This document shows positions 1 through 8,400 of a DNA stretch of 11,531 nucleotides, in pieces. Origin of the DNA: an uncultured Bacteroidia bacterium. GTDB lineage: Bacteria; Bacteroidota; Bacteroidia; Bacteroidales; UBA932. Below the pieces are notes generated by a model, which was given only the letters and a program-made list of their open reading frames with translations, had not been told where the DNA came from and did not search any database. A program made the translations under genes and the position numbers. Where the stretch lies: contig CACXFP010000185.1 of the NCBI GenBank assembly GCA_902766985.1, positions 1 to 11,531 of the forward strand, written 5' to 3'. How positions within the stretch are numbered: position 1 is the stretch's first letter; each line of letters starts with the position of its first letter.

Positions 1-87
1 ATGTCACCTAAGTGGAAACCCGGAAAGCAGAGGGACCGTGCTGTAAAGGTTACCTACACCTTCCCTGTGATATTCCAGTTGAGATAA
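1..87 (+). CDS. C-terminal end of a TonB-family energy transducer (partial)
   Basis: Only the last 28 codons and a TAA stop (85-87) are present; the gene starts before the window, and the ATG at base 1 is just an internal Met. The visible residues contain WKPGKQ, then a basic stretch, then VKVTYTFPVIFQLR. This matches the end of the TonB C-terminal domain, where a W-x-PG-x-Q/R turn precedes the last beta strand that pairs with the TonB box of outer-membrane receptors. TonB proteins span the inner membrane and pass proton-motive energy to outer-membrane transporters. With so little sequence, the closely related periplasmic TonB-like domain of other Bacteroidetes envelope proteins cannot be excluded. 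A terminator follows at 107-137. Confidence 0.7.
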   Translation: MSPKWKPGKQRDRAVKVTYTFPVIFQLR

Positions 88-106
88 ACTGAGGTTCAAA
101 CAAGAT

Positions 107-137
107 AAGGCCGTCCCCAACCGGATGGCCTTTTTTT
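107..137 (+). terminator. Rho-independent terminator after the TonB-like gene
   Basis: A 10-bp stem pairs 107-116 (AAGGCCGTCC) with 123-132 (GGATGGCCTT), containing one G-T wobble and a six-base loop (CCAACC), and runs into a tract of seven T (131-137). It lies 19 bases after the TonB-like stop and is the clearest intrinsic terminator in the window. Oddly, the hflX start codon follows only ten bases after the T-tract, so this hairpin may also affect hflX expression. Confidence 0.85.
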
Positions 138-147
138 GACACGAAAG

Positions 148-1332
148 ATGGAAGAAAACAAACTGGAAACGGCTGTATTCGTAGGAGTAATAAGACAGGG
201 AGACAGCGAAAGGAAAGTCTTCGAGTATCTCGATGAACTAGAATTCCTTGCTCTCACCGCAGGAGTCAGAGGCGAAAAAAAATTCGTCCAAAGGCTGGAC
301 AGGCCACTTTCATCCACCTATGTAAGATCCGGAAAGCTTAAGGAAATCGCCGATTATTGCGAAGAAAACGAAATCAACTATGTTATCTTCGACGATGAAC
401 TTTCCGGAATGCAGCAGAGGAACATTGAAAAAGAAATAAAGTCAAGCGCTGTCATTGACCGGACAAGCCTGATCCTGGAAATATTCGCGCAGAGGGCAAA
501 GACTTCCTACGCAAAGATGCAGGTAGAACTCGCGAGATATAATTATATGCTCCCGCGTCTTGCCGGAATGTGGACCCATCTTGAAAGGCAGAGAGGAGGA
601 CGAGGCACGAGGGGTGGTATGGGTGAAACCCAGATCGAGGCTGACCGCCGGATTGTCAAGGAAAGGATAACAAGACTCAAGGAACAGCTCCGGAAAGTGG
701 ACAGGCAGATGGCTACCCAGAGAAGCAATCGCGGACAGTTGGTGAGGATTTCCCTGGTAGGATATACCAATGTAGGAAAGAGTACTATAATGAATCTCCT
801 TTCTAAATCGGATGTCTTCGCTGAGAATAAGCTTTTCGCAACCCTGGATACCACTGTCAGGAAGGTTGTCATAGAGAATGTTCCTTTTCTTCTCAGCGAT
901 ACCGTGGGTTTTATCAGGAAACTTCCCACACAGCTGATTGAAGCATTCAAGAGCACCCTTGACGAAGTCCGGGAAGCCGACATCCTTGTCCATGTGGTGG
1001 ATATCTCCCATCCGGGATTCGAGGAGCAGATGCAGGTCGTTGAGAATACCCTTAAGGAGATAGGAGCAGGAAACAAGCCGGTATATGTAGTATTCAACAA
1101 GATCGATGCTTATACCTATGAGGAGTATGACGAATTCTCACTCAAACCTAAGGATGAAAGCAACTATACGCTTGAAGAACTGAAAAACAGTTGGATAGCA
1201 AAGGAAAAGACCCCTTGCATCTTCATATCGGCAAAAGAAAAAACAGGCCTTTCCAAACTCAGGAACGACCTGTATAAAATGGTTTCGGAAATACATGCCG
1301 GCCGCTGGCCGTTCAATAATTTCCTATACTGA
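148..1332 (+). CDS. hflX: Ribosome-associated GTPase HflX
   Basis: 394 aa, close to the usual family length. HflX is a cytoplasmic TRAFAC GTPase that binds the 50S subunit and splits stalled or stress-inactivated ribosomes. The N-terminal HflX domain (about residues 7-200) includes ETAVFVGV, YLDELEFLA and the glycine-rich GGRGTRGGMGETQIE segment near 150-164. The G domain shows G1 GYTNVGKST at 205-213, G3 DTVGFI at 251-256, G4 NKID at 317-320 and G5 ISAKEK at 360-365, so it should bind GTP. I chose the ATG at 148. The frame is open from a TTG at 136, but that codon lies in the T-tract of the terminator, and the conserved N-terminus begins just after the ATG. The gene stands alone on this strand, converging on sdhB, and no separate promoter fits between the terminator and the start codon. 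Confidence 0.95.
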   Translation: MEENKLETAVFVGVIRQGDSERKVFEYLDELEFLALTAGVRGEKKFVQRLDRPLSSTYVRSGKLKEIADYCEENEINYVIFDDELSGMQQRNIEKEIKSSAVIDRTSLILEIFAQRAKTSYAKMQVELARYNYMLPRLAGMWTHLERQRGGRGTRGGMGETQIEADRRIVKERITRLKEQLRKVDRQMATQRSNRGQLVRISLVGYTNVGKSTIMNLLSKSDVFAENKLFATLDTTVRKVVIENVPFLLSDTVGFIRKLPTQLIEAFKSTLDEVREADILVHVVDISHPGFEEQMQVVENTLKEIGAGNKPVYVVFNKIDAYTYEEYDEFSLKPKDESNYTLEELKNSWIAKEKTPCIFISAKEKTGLSKLRNDLYKMVSEIHAGRWPFNNFLY

Positions 1333-1347
1333 TTCTTTTATAATCTA

Positions 1348-2121
1348 TTATTGTCTGAATTTAGCCTTCAGGAATTCGCGGTTCAGACGGGCGATGTGAT
1401 CGACGGATATACCCTTGGGGCATTCCATCTCACAGGCACGGGTATTCGTGCAGTTTCCGAATCCGAGTTCATCCATCTTGGCAACCATAGCCCTGGCCCT
1501 GGCCGCCGCTTCAGGACGTCCCTGAGGAAGAAGGGCAAGTGAACTTACCCTCGCTCCGACGAAGAGCATTGCCGATCCGTTCTTGCAAGTAGCCACGCAA
1601 GCTCCACAACCAATGCAGGCAGCGGCATCCATGCTCTTTTCGGCCGTCTCGTGAGGAATAAGTATATTGTTGGCGTCCTGCGCAGAACCTGTGCGGACTG
1701 AAATGAATCCTCCTGCCTGGAGAATCTTGTCAAATGCTCCGCGATCTACCACAAGGTCCTTGATAACAGGGAAGGCTGCGCTCCTCCAAGGCTCTACTGT
1801 AATGGTAGCTCCATCCTTGAAATGACGCATGAAGAGCTGGCAGGTGGTAACATGGTCGTCAGGTCCGTGTGCACGGCCGTCAATATAAAGGGAACATGCT
1901 CCGCATATTCCTTCACGGCAGTCATGGTCAAAGGAAACCGGACCGCTGTGACCTTTCTCGAAAGCTACAGGATCCTGGCCTTCATGGATAAGTTGCTCAT
2001 TAAGGATATCGAGCATTTCAAGGAAAGAAGCGTCTTCCTCTATCCCCGAAATATGATAAGTCTCGAAATGTCCCTTAGCCTTGGCGTTCTGCTGACGCCA
2101 TATCTTCAAGTTGAATTCCAT
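1348..2121 (-). CDS. sdhB: Succinate dehydrogenase/fumarate reductase iron-sulfur subunit
   Basis: 257 aa; the electron-transfer subunit that carries electrons between the flavin of SdhA and quinone in the membrane. All cluster ligands are visible: [2Fe-2S] Cys68, Cys73, Cys76 and Cys94 ([12 protein letters not shown] and TTC); [4Fe-4S] Cys169, Cys172 and Cys175 ([11 protein letters not shown]) with Cys234; [3Fe-4S] Cys179, Cys224 and Cys230. Cluster assignment follows the known E. coli SdhB pattern. The gene starts five bases after the sdhA stop and is surely cotranscribed with it. In anaerobic Bacteroidetes the same enzyme usually works as a fumarate reductase, so frdB is an equally fair name; sequence alone does not set the direction. 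No terminator is seen at its 3' end, which lies 15 bp from the end of hflX. Confidence 0.95.
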   Translation of the reverse strand: MEFNLKIWRQQNAKAKGHFETYHISGIEEDASFLEMLDILNEQLIHEGQDPVAFEKGHSGPVSFDHDCREGICGACSLYIDGRAHGPDDHVTTCQLFMRHFKDGATITVEPWRSAAFPVIKDLVVDRGAFDKILQAGGFISVRTGSAQDANNILIPHETAEKSMDAAACIGCGACVATCKNGSAMLFVGARVSSLALLPQGRPEAAARARAMVAKMDELGFGNCTNTRACEMECPKGISVDHIARLNREFLKAKFRQ

Positions 2122-2126
2122 AATCC

Positions 2127-4073
2127 TTAGTCTTTATAATTTCTGGTCTTCACCTCAATAAACTCATATTTAAGCGGTTCCTTATGGAGTTCGGGAACTT
2201 TTCCTTCGCCTTTATACTCCCAGGCGGCAACATACATGAAGTTTTTGTCATCACGTTTGGCCTCGCCTTCTTCGGTCTGGCTTTCCTCGCGGAAATGTCC
2301 TCCGCAGGACTCCTGCCTGTTAAGGGCGTCGTAAGCCATCAGTTTTCCTATCTCAAGGAAATCAGCAAGCCTTATGGCCTTCTCAAGTTCCTGATTGAAT
2401 TCGAACTGGCTTCCGGGAATACATACGTCAGACCAGAATTCCTTCTTAAGTTCGTCTATCTTTTCGATAGCTGTCTTAAGACCGGCTTCCGTACGTGCCA
2501 TTCCAACATAATCCCACATTATGTTTCCAAGTTTCTTGTGGATGGAATCAACGCTCTGATGACCCTTGATGGCAAAGAGTCTGTCAATCTTTTCCTGGAC
2601 TTCCTTTTCCGCATCGTCAAACTCCTGGGTATGGACATCGGTCTTAGGCTCGGCAAACTTATGGGAAAGATAGTCGCCGATTGTAACAGGAAGAATGAAA
2701 TAACCGTCAGCCAGACCCTGCATAAGGGCTGATGCTCCGAGACGGTTTCCGCCATGATCAGAGAAGTTGGCCTCTCCAATTGCATACAGGCCTGGAACAG
2801 TGGTCTGAAGGTCATAGTCTACCCATATGCCTCCCATGGTATAATGGATGGCGGGATATATCATCATAGGTTCCTCCCAAGGGGAAGAATTGGTAATTTT
2901 CTCATACATGTCGAAGAGGTTTCCGTATCTCTCGGCAACCCTCTGGTGTCCAAGGCGCTTTATGGCATCTCCGAAATCGAGGAACACTGCCTGTCCTGTC
3001 TCGTTCACTCCATAGCCGGCATCGCACCTTTCCTTTGCAGCACGTGAAGCCACGTCTCGGGGAACGAGGTTTCCGAAAGCGGGATACCTGCGCTCGAGAT
3101 AGTAATCACGCCTGTCCTCGGGAATCTCAGAAGCCTTGATTTCATGATTGCGAAGTTTCTTCACATCATCAAGGTTGTTGGGAACCCATATACGGCCGTC
3201 GTTACGCAGGGACTCAGACATGAGCGTAAGCTTGCACTGCTGGTCTCCGTGGCGGGGAATGCAGGTAGGATGTATCTGCGCGAAGCAGGGATTTGCGAAG
3301 TACGCACCCTTCTTGTAGCACTGCCAGGCCGCTGAACCATTGCTGTTCATGGCATTGGTAGAAAGGAAATAGGTGTTTCCATATCCTCCGGTCGCAATGA
3401 CAACGGCGTGGGCGCCGAACCTTTCAAGTTTTCCGGTAACCAGGTTCCTGGCTATGATTCCCTTGGCCTGACCGTCAACTATGACGAGGTCCATCATTTC
3501 GTAACGGGGATAGCTGGTAACCGTTCCCGCCGCGATCTGACGGTTAAGAGCCGCATAGGCTCCGAGAAGGAGCTGCTGGCCGGTTTGTCCCCTTGCATAG
3601 AATGTACGGCTCACCTGTACACCTCCGAAAGAACGGTTTGCGAGATATCCGCCATATTCACGGGCAAAAGGAATTCCCTGTGCCACACACTGGTCTATAA
3701 TGGCCGCACTTACCTCGGCAAGGCGATATACATTTGCCTCCCTTGAACGGTAATCACCTCCCTTTATAGTATCATAGAAGAGACGATACACGGAGTCGTT
3801 GTCATTCTGGTAATTCTTCGCAGCATTTATACCTCCCTGCGCGGCAATCGAATGGGCCCTTCTGGGAGAATCACTGATACAGAAAACCTTCACATTGTAG
3901 CCAAGCTCACCAAGGGAAGCAGCTGCGGAAGCGCCGCCGAGGCCTGTACCTACGACGATGATTTCGAGTTTCCTCTTGTTGTTGGGGCTGACAAGGCGAA
4001 TTTCCGACTTACGTTTGGTCCATTTTTCAGCCAAAGGTCCGTCGGGAATCTTGGAAATTAATTTATCGGCCAT
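2127..4073 (-). CDS. sdhA: Succinate dehydrogenase/fumarate reductase flavoprotein subunit
   Basis: 648 aa, normal for the Bacteroidetes enzyme. It interconverts succinate and fumarate on a covalently bound FAD at the cytoplasmic face of the inner membrane. The FAD-binding GxGxxG is at 42-47 (GTGLGG). His74 in [11 protein letters not shown] is the expected covalent FAD attachment residue. Active-site segments are HPT at 268-270, SESLRNDG at 286-293, PRDVASRA at 338-345 (Arg339 is the likely proton-shuttle Arg) and HYTMGG at 410-415, followed by the C-terminal FAD motif GNRLGASAL at 442-450. No key residue is missing. sdhB follows directly. Upstream lies an 82-bp AT-rich gap and then ruvB, not the cytochrome b gene sdhC/frdC that usually heads this operon in the phylum. 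The physiological direction may be fumarate reduction (frdA). Confidence 0.96.
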   Translation of the reverse strand: MADKLISKIPDGPLAEKWTKRKSEIRLVSPNNKRKLEIIVVGTGLGGASAAASLGELGYNVKVFCISDSPRRAHSIAAQGGINAAKNYQNDNDSVYRLFYDTIKGGDYRSREANVYRLAEVSAAIIDQCVAQGIPFAREYGGYLANRSFGGVQVSRTFYARGQTGQQLLLGAYAALNRQIAAGTVTSYPRYEMMDLVIVDGQAKGIIARNLVTGKLERFGAHAVVIATGGYGNTYFLSTNAMNSNGSAAWQCYKKGAYFANPCFAQIHPTCIPRHGDQQCKLTLMSESLRNDGRIWVPNNLDDVKKLRNHEIKASEIPEDRRDYYLERRYPAFGNLVPRDVASRAAKERCDAGYGVNETGQAVFLDFGDAIKRLGHQRVAERYGNLFDMYEKITNSSPWEEPMMIYPAIHYTMGGIWVDYDLQTTVPGLYAIGEANFSDHGGNRLGASALMQGLADGYFILPVTIGDYLSHKFAEPKTDVHTQEFDDAEKEVQEKIDRLFAIKGHQSVDSIHKKLGNIMWDYVGMARTEAGLKTAIEKIDELKKEFWSDVCIPGSQFEFNQELEKAIRLADFLEIGKLMAYDALNRQESCGGHFREESQTEEGEAKRDDKNFMYVAAWEYKGEGKVPELHKEPLKYEFIEVKTRNYKD

Positions 4074-4076
4074 TTT

Positions 4077-4088
4077 ATAATTAATTAT
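4077..4088. repeat. 12-bp perfect palindrome next to the sdhA start
   Basis: ATAATTAATTAT is its own reverse complement and ends three bases before the sdhA ATG. It could be an operator or simply part of the A/T-rich, unstructured leader common before Bacteroidetes start codons. Short AT palindromes arise easily by chance. Confidence 0.3.
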
Positions 4089-4128
4089 TGTGTGTCAGAA
4101 AACAAGTCTGCAATTTTAGTCATTTTTA

Positions 4129-4146
4129 TCGGATTCCACAATCCAA
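4129..4146 (-). repeat. Small inverted repeat between ruvB and sdhA
   Basis: Seven bases on each side pair around a 4-base loop (GGATT / AATCC core extended by a T-G and a T-A pair), starting nine bases after the ruvB stop in the direction of transcription. It is followed by A residues, not T, so it does not look like an intrinsic terminator. It may be an mRNA hairpin or processing site between ruvB and sdhA. Confidence 0.35.
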
Positions 4147-4155
4147 ACACGCCAT

Positions 4156-5199
4156 TTAGAACAAAGAACCTGTACTTGAATCATCTTTTTGCGGTATCTC
4201 CGACTGCAGGCCAAGATGTTCATAAGCTTTTTCAGTTGCTATCCTGCCTCTCGGGGTCCTGGCAATGAACCCTTCCTTGATAAGGAATGGCTCGTAAACC
4301 TCCTCGAAGGTTCCCTGGTCTTCACTGATCGATGTTGCTATGGTGGTGGCTCCTACCGGTCCCCCTTTGAAATTGGTTATTATGGTTCTAAGTATTTTAT
4401 TGTCAATCGCATCAAGTCCTCGCTTGTCTATTTTGAGCTTGTCCAGGGCGTACCTTGCGATCTTAAGGTCTATGTGTCCGTCTCCTACCACCTGGGCGAA
4501 ATCCCTGACCCTCTTGAGAAGGGAGTTGCAGATCCTGGGTGTCCCCCGGCTCCTGAGGGCGACCTCCCTTGCAGCATCCCCGTCTATGCCTATCCCGAGG
4601 ATAGATGCGCTTCTCTTTACAATCTTCACGAGATCATCCGTGTCGTAATACTCGAGTGCACAGTTTATTCCGAATCTCTCGCGAAGAGGGGCAGTAAGAA
4701 GTCCGCTCCTGGTCGTGGCCCCTACAAGGGTGAAAGGATTGAGATTGATCCTGACCGATCTGGCCCCCGGTCCCTTGTCTATCATTATATCGATGACATA
4801 ATCCTCCATTGCTGAGTAGAGATACTCCTCAACTTCAGGAGAAAGCCGATGGATCTCATCAATAAAAAGCACATCCCCCCTGTCCAGGGAAGTAAGGAGA
4901 CCGGCAAGGTCCCCAGGCTTGTTTAGGACGGGTCCGGAGGTTATTTTCATGCCCACACCCATTTCATTCGATATGATGTGAGCAAGCGTTGTTTTCCCAA
5001 GTCCCGGTGGCCCATGGAAAAGCACGTGGTCGAGGGCTTCATCCCTCAATTTTGCAGCCTTTATGTAAATATCAAGATTTGAGACTATTTCGCTCTGTCC
5101 TGTGAAATCGGTCAGTTCCTGCGGCCGTATTATTCCGTCCAAATCCTTATCTTTGTCGTCACCTGCGACATGAGGGTCGAATTCACTCATTCCTGCCAT
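4156..5199 (-). CDS. ruvB: Holliday junction branch migration helicase RuvB
   Basis: 347 aa, normal length. RuvB is a hexameric AAA+ motor that works with RuvA, and then RuvC, to move and resolve Holliday junctions in recombination repair. Motifs are complete: Walker [10 protein letters not shown] at 63-71, Walker B DVLFIDE at 109-115, sensor 1 GATTR at 160-164, the arginine-finger segment LRERFG at 172-177 and sensor 2 GTPR at 219-222. The C-terminal winged-helix domain follows (about 260-330: [38 protein letters not shown]). The ATG at 5199 gives [10 protein letters not shown]; a start at Met4 (5190) is equally possible. A good -7 promoter element lies just upstream. ruvA and ruvC are not in the window, as is usual where ruvB is unlinked. 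sdhA lies 82 bp downstream on the same strand without a visible terminator, so read-through is possible. Confidence 0.97.
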   Translation of the reverse strand: MAGMSEFDPHVAGDDKDKDLDGIIRPQELTDFTGQSEIVSNLDIYIKAAKLRDEALDHVLFHGPPGLGKTTLAHIISNEMGVGMKITSGPVLNKPGDLAGLLTSLDRGDVLFIDEIHRLSPEVEEYLYSAMEDYVIDIMIDKGPGARSVRINLNPFTLVGATTRSGLLTAPLRERFGINCALEYYDTDDLVKIVKRSASILGIGIDGDAAREVALRSRGTPRICNSLLKRVRDFAQVVGDGHIDLKIARYALDKLKIDKRGLDAIDNKILRTIITNFKGGPVGATTIATSISEDQGTFEEVYEPFLIKEGFIARTPRGRIATEKAYEHLGLQSEIPQKDDSSTGSLF

Positions 5200-5213
5200 A
5201 GATTTTATTCATA

Positions 5214-5221
5214 CAAATATA
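5214..5221 (-). promoter_or_regulatory. Candidate -7 promoter element for ruvB
   Basis: On the minus strand this reads TATATTTG, an exact fit to the Bacteroidetes TAnnTTTG -7 box, 14 bases before the ruvB ATG. No TTTG is seen at the expected -33 spacing. A transcript starting here would have a leader of only about ten bases, or about 20 if translation starts at Met4. Confidence 0.4.
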
Positions 5222-5398
5222 CTCTTTATTTATTTAAGTTTGTTTTTTGTGTTACTGATGTTGAAATGTTGATAAGTGACTTAAATAATTGATTTTTAAA
5301 AAGTAAAGAGATAAATTAATTGTTTGTTCCCCTGTTGGGATTTTATTGATCCTTTGTTGAAAAGAAAAAGGATGAAATTACAAACAGAAAAATTGATG

Positions 5399-5430
5399 TT
5401 ATAAACAGGTTTATAAACAACTTTTCAACA
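5399..5430 (+). repeat. Three direct DnaA-box-like 9-mers at 11-12 bp spacing
   Basis: TTATAAACA at 5399-5407, TTATAAACA at 5411-5419 and TTTTCAACA at 5422-5430 lie in the same orientation with starts 12 and 11 bases apart, about one helical turn. They end 11 bases before the mfd GTG start. Each differs from TTATCCACA at two positions. They could be DnaA contacts, binding sites for another regulator of mfd, or chance in AT-rich sequence. Confidence 0.4.
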
Positions 5431-5441
5431 GGCAAAGAAAG

Positions 5442-8400
5442 GTGAATGAAAATGTAAAAATATCCACAGGGTCTTCTAAACTACTGGAAGATAGTATATT
5501 AAAAAAAAAGGAGACGTACTGTAGGGGGCTTTTCCTTTCTGCAAGATGGTTTGTACTGTCACAGGTGGTAAAAAAAGGTTTCCATCTTGTAATACTGCCA
5601 ACCGCGGAAGCAGCCGAGTATTGTTCTTCTGACCTATACAATCTTATAGAAGGAGACAGGGTATTCTTCCTTCCTGATTCGGGAAACGGAGTGGAAAGGA
5701 GCAATCATAAGGCTTCCCTTATGGTCCAGCGTACATCCGCAATAGAGAAGATAACATCAAATAAAGGGGATACGTGTGTTTTTGTGACCTATCCCCAGGC
5801 CCTTTCAGAAAAGGTTCCGGCAAAAAATGACCTTGATGAAAAACTTTTTACGATAGAAAAAGGCCAGGAGATTTCCCACGATGAAATAAAAGAAAGATTG
5901 TTAGGGGAAGGATTTGAAAAGACGGATTTTGTTTCCCGTCCGGGACAATTTGCCGTACGAGGTTCCATAATAGATATTTTTTCCTTTTCTTCCAACAATC
6001 CATACAGGTTGTCGTTCTTTGGGGATGAAGTAGAAAAAATCCACGTGTTCGACTGCAATACCCAACTTTCAAAGGAAGAGGTTGAAAAAGCAGGGATAAT
6101 GCCGGACATATCCGAAGAAAAAACCGGCAAAGAAGGGGAAAGCCTTGTGAGCCTGCTGTCGGTTTTTCCTGAAGATACCACTGTGTGGCTGGATTCTTCC
6201 GATATGTACAGGAAAGAGGAATTTTTCGGAGAACTCACCCCTTTCAGAAAGGTTTTCATCGATGTTCCACTGTCCGTGGATACCGAGGGGCGCAATGTCA
6301 TAGGATTCGGGATAAGCCCCCAACCGGTATTCAACAAGAACTTTGAACTTCTTTCCGGAGACATCAGGTCAAGGATTGAACACAATTATAAGGTATATAT
6401 ATTTTCAGACAAGGCTTCCCAGATAGACAGACTTAAGGGAATCCTTGGCCAGGAGGACGGAATCCTTCCGGAATTCGTATCAGGAAAGAATATACATTCC
6501 GGATTCATTGATGCTGAGGACAGGGTTTGCTGCTACTCTGACCACGAGATTTTCGACAGGTTCCACAGGGTCAGGATACGCAGGACGGTGGAAAAGAGTG
6601 AACAATTGACAATCAACGATCTTAATGCCTTCAATATAGGGGACTACATCGTCCATATAGATCATGGAATAGGTGTTTTCGGAGGACTTGTCAGGATGAA
6701 GGACGACAAGGGAAGGATGCATGAGGTAGTAAAACTCATATATAAGGACGGTGACATAGTGTTCATTTCGGTTCATTCCCTGAACAAGATATCCCGTTTC
6801 CGCGCAAAAGACGGAGAGGCTCCGAAAATAAGCAAGCTGGGATCAAAATCCTGGCAGACGCTGAAAACAGGGGCAAAGTCTAAGATCAAGGATATTGCCA
6901 AGGATCTCATCCAACTCTATGCCAAGAGGAAAGCGTCGAAAGGTTTTGCTTTTTCTCCCGATACATACATGCAGGATGAACTTGAGTCTTCTTTTATGTA
7001 TGAGGATACTCCTGATCAGGAAAAGGCAACCAAAGCAGTCAAGGAGGATATGGAGGACAGGAGTCCCATGGACCGCCTGGTTTGCGGTGATGTAGGTTTT
7101 GGAAAGACGGAAATTGCCATCCGGGCAGCTTTCAAGGCGGTTTCCGACAATAAGCAGGTTGCTGTCCTCGTTCCGACCACAATCCTTGCGATACAGCATT
7201 ACAACACTTTCTCTTCAAGACTGAAGGATTTTCCCGTGAACATAGAATACGTAAGCCGGCTGAGGAGCGCGAAACAGATTAAGGAAATCCAGGATAAGGT
7301 TGCAAGCGGGAAGACAGATATTCTTATAGGAACGCATAAGATTTTAGGTAAAGGCTTTGAATTCAAGGACCTTGGATTGCTTATCATAGACGAGGAGCAG
7401 AAATTCGGAGTGAGTGCAAAGGAAAAGCTCCGGGAAATGAAACTTTCCGTAGATACCCTTACCCTCACTGCGACTCCGATACCGAGAACCCTCCAGTTTT
7501 CCCTTCTCGGAGCACGCGACCTTTCCATTATCAACACTCCGCCGCCAAACAGGATTCCCGTCCAGACCGAGATAATCCTTTTCAACCAGGAAGAAATAAA
7601 AAGCATCATCAATTATGAGCTTAACCGCGGAGGCCAGATATTCTTCCTCCACAACAAGGTAGAGGAGCTTCCTTCAATAAGGGAAATCCTGCACCGTCTC
7701 GTTCCCGACATGAGGATAGGCATGGCTCATGGACAGATGCCTCCCAGGGAGATGGAAGACACGATGCTGGGCTTCATAAAAGGAGAATATGACCTCCTTC
7801 TCTGCACGACCATAATAGAGAACGGACTGGACATTCCGAACGTCAACACCATAATAATAAACCAGGCGCAGAACATAGGGCTTTCCGACCTGCATCAACT
7901 CCGCGGCAGGGTGGGAAGATCCAACAAGAAAGCCTTCTGCTACCTTATAGTTCCTCCGCTCGCAACCGTTACAGACGAGGCCCGCCGCCGTCTCAAGGCA
8001 ATAGAGGAATTTTCAGATCTCGGCAGCGGATTCAACATCGCAATGCAGGACCTTGACATCCGCGGGGCGGGCAACCTGCTTGGTGCCGAGCAGAGCGGAT
8101 TCATTATGGATATGGGTTATGAAACCTATCAGAAGATTCTCCAGGAAGCCCTTGAAGAACTTGGAGTTGAGACAGGCATAACCACAAAGACGACAAAGGA
8201 TGAATTCCACGTGGATTGCACCATAGAAACCGACCAGCCTGCACTCATCCCGGACAGCTATATAGATATAACTGCAGAAAAGATAAGGATATACAAGCAG
8301 CTGGATTCCATGTCGTCCGATAAAGAACTGGAGTTGATGAAAGAAAGGATGGAAGACAGGTTCGGACCTGCGCCCAAGGAGTTTGACAATCTTATCAATG

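Larger units (their letters stand above)
5200..5441. other. AT-rich divergent intergenic region between ruvB and mfd
   Basis: These 242 bases contain no credible gene and are far richer in A/T than the flanking genes. They must carry the promoters of both ruvB and mfd. They also hold a cluster of 9-mers resembling the DnaA box TTATCCACA. On the minus strand these are TTATCAACA (5267-5275), ATTTCAACA (5259-5267) and TTTTCAACA (5355-5363). On the plus strand they are TTATAAACA (5399-5407 and 5411-5419) and TTTTCAACA (5422-5430). ATATCCACA (5460-5468) lies just inside mfd. A TAAGTTTG at 5235-5242 fits the Bacteroidetes -7 consensus on the plus strand but has no matching -33 TTTG and lies 200 bases before mfd. 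Confidence 0.6.

Noticed and set aside
136..147. Upstream TTG start for hflX at 136
   Set aside because: The codon lies in the terminator T-tract; the ATG at 148 matches the family N-terminus better.
442..1011. Open frame of 189 aa on the minus strand inside hflX
   Set aside because: Fully opposite the conserved HflX GTPase coding sequence and without recognisable motifs.
1299..1311. CGGCC-GCT-GGCCG hairpin as a terminator of hflX
   Set aside because: It lies inside the coding sequence, has only five base pairs and no T-tract follows.
4087..4125. Short 12-codon frame [12 protein letters not shown] just before sdhA, considered as an sdhC remnant or leader peptide
   Set aside because: It shows no resemblance to a membrane subunit, has no translation signal and is too short to call.
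5235..5242. TAAGTTTG as a plus-strand -7 promoter element for mfd
   Set aside because: No TTTG at the -33 distance and about 200 bases before the mfd start; kept only as a note in the intergenic entry.
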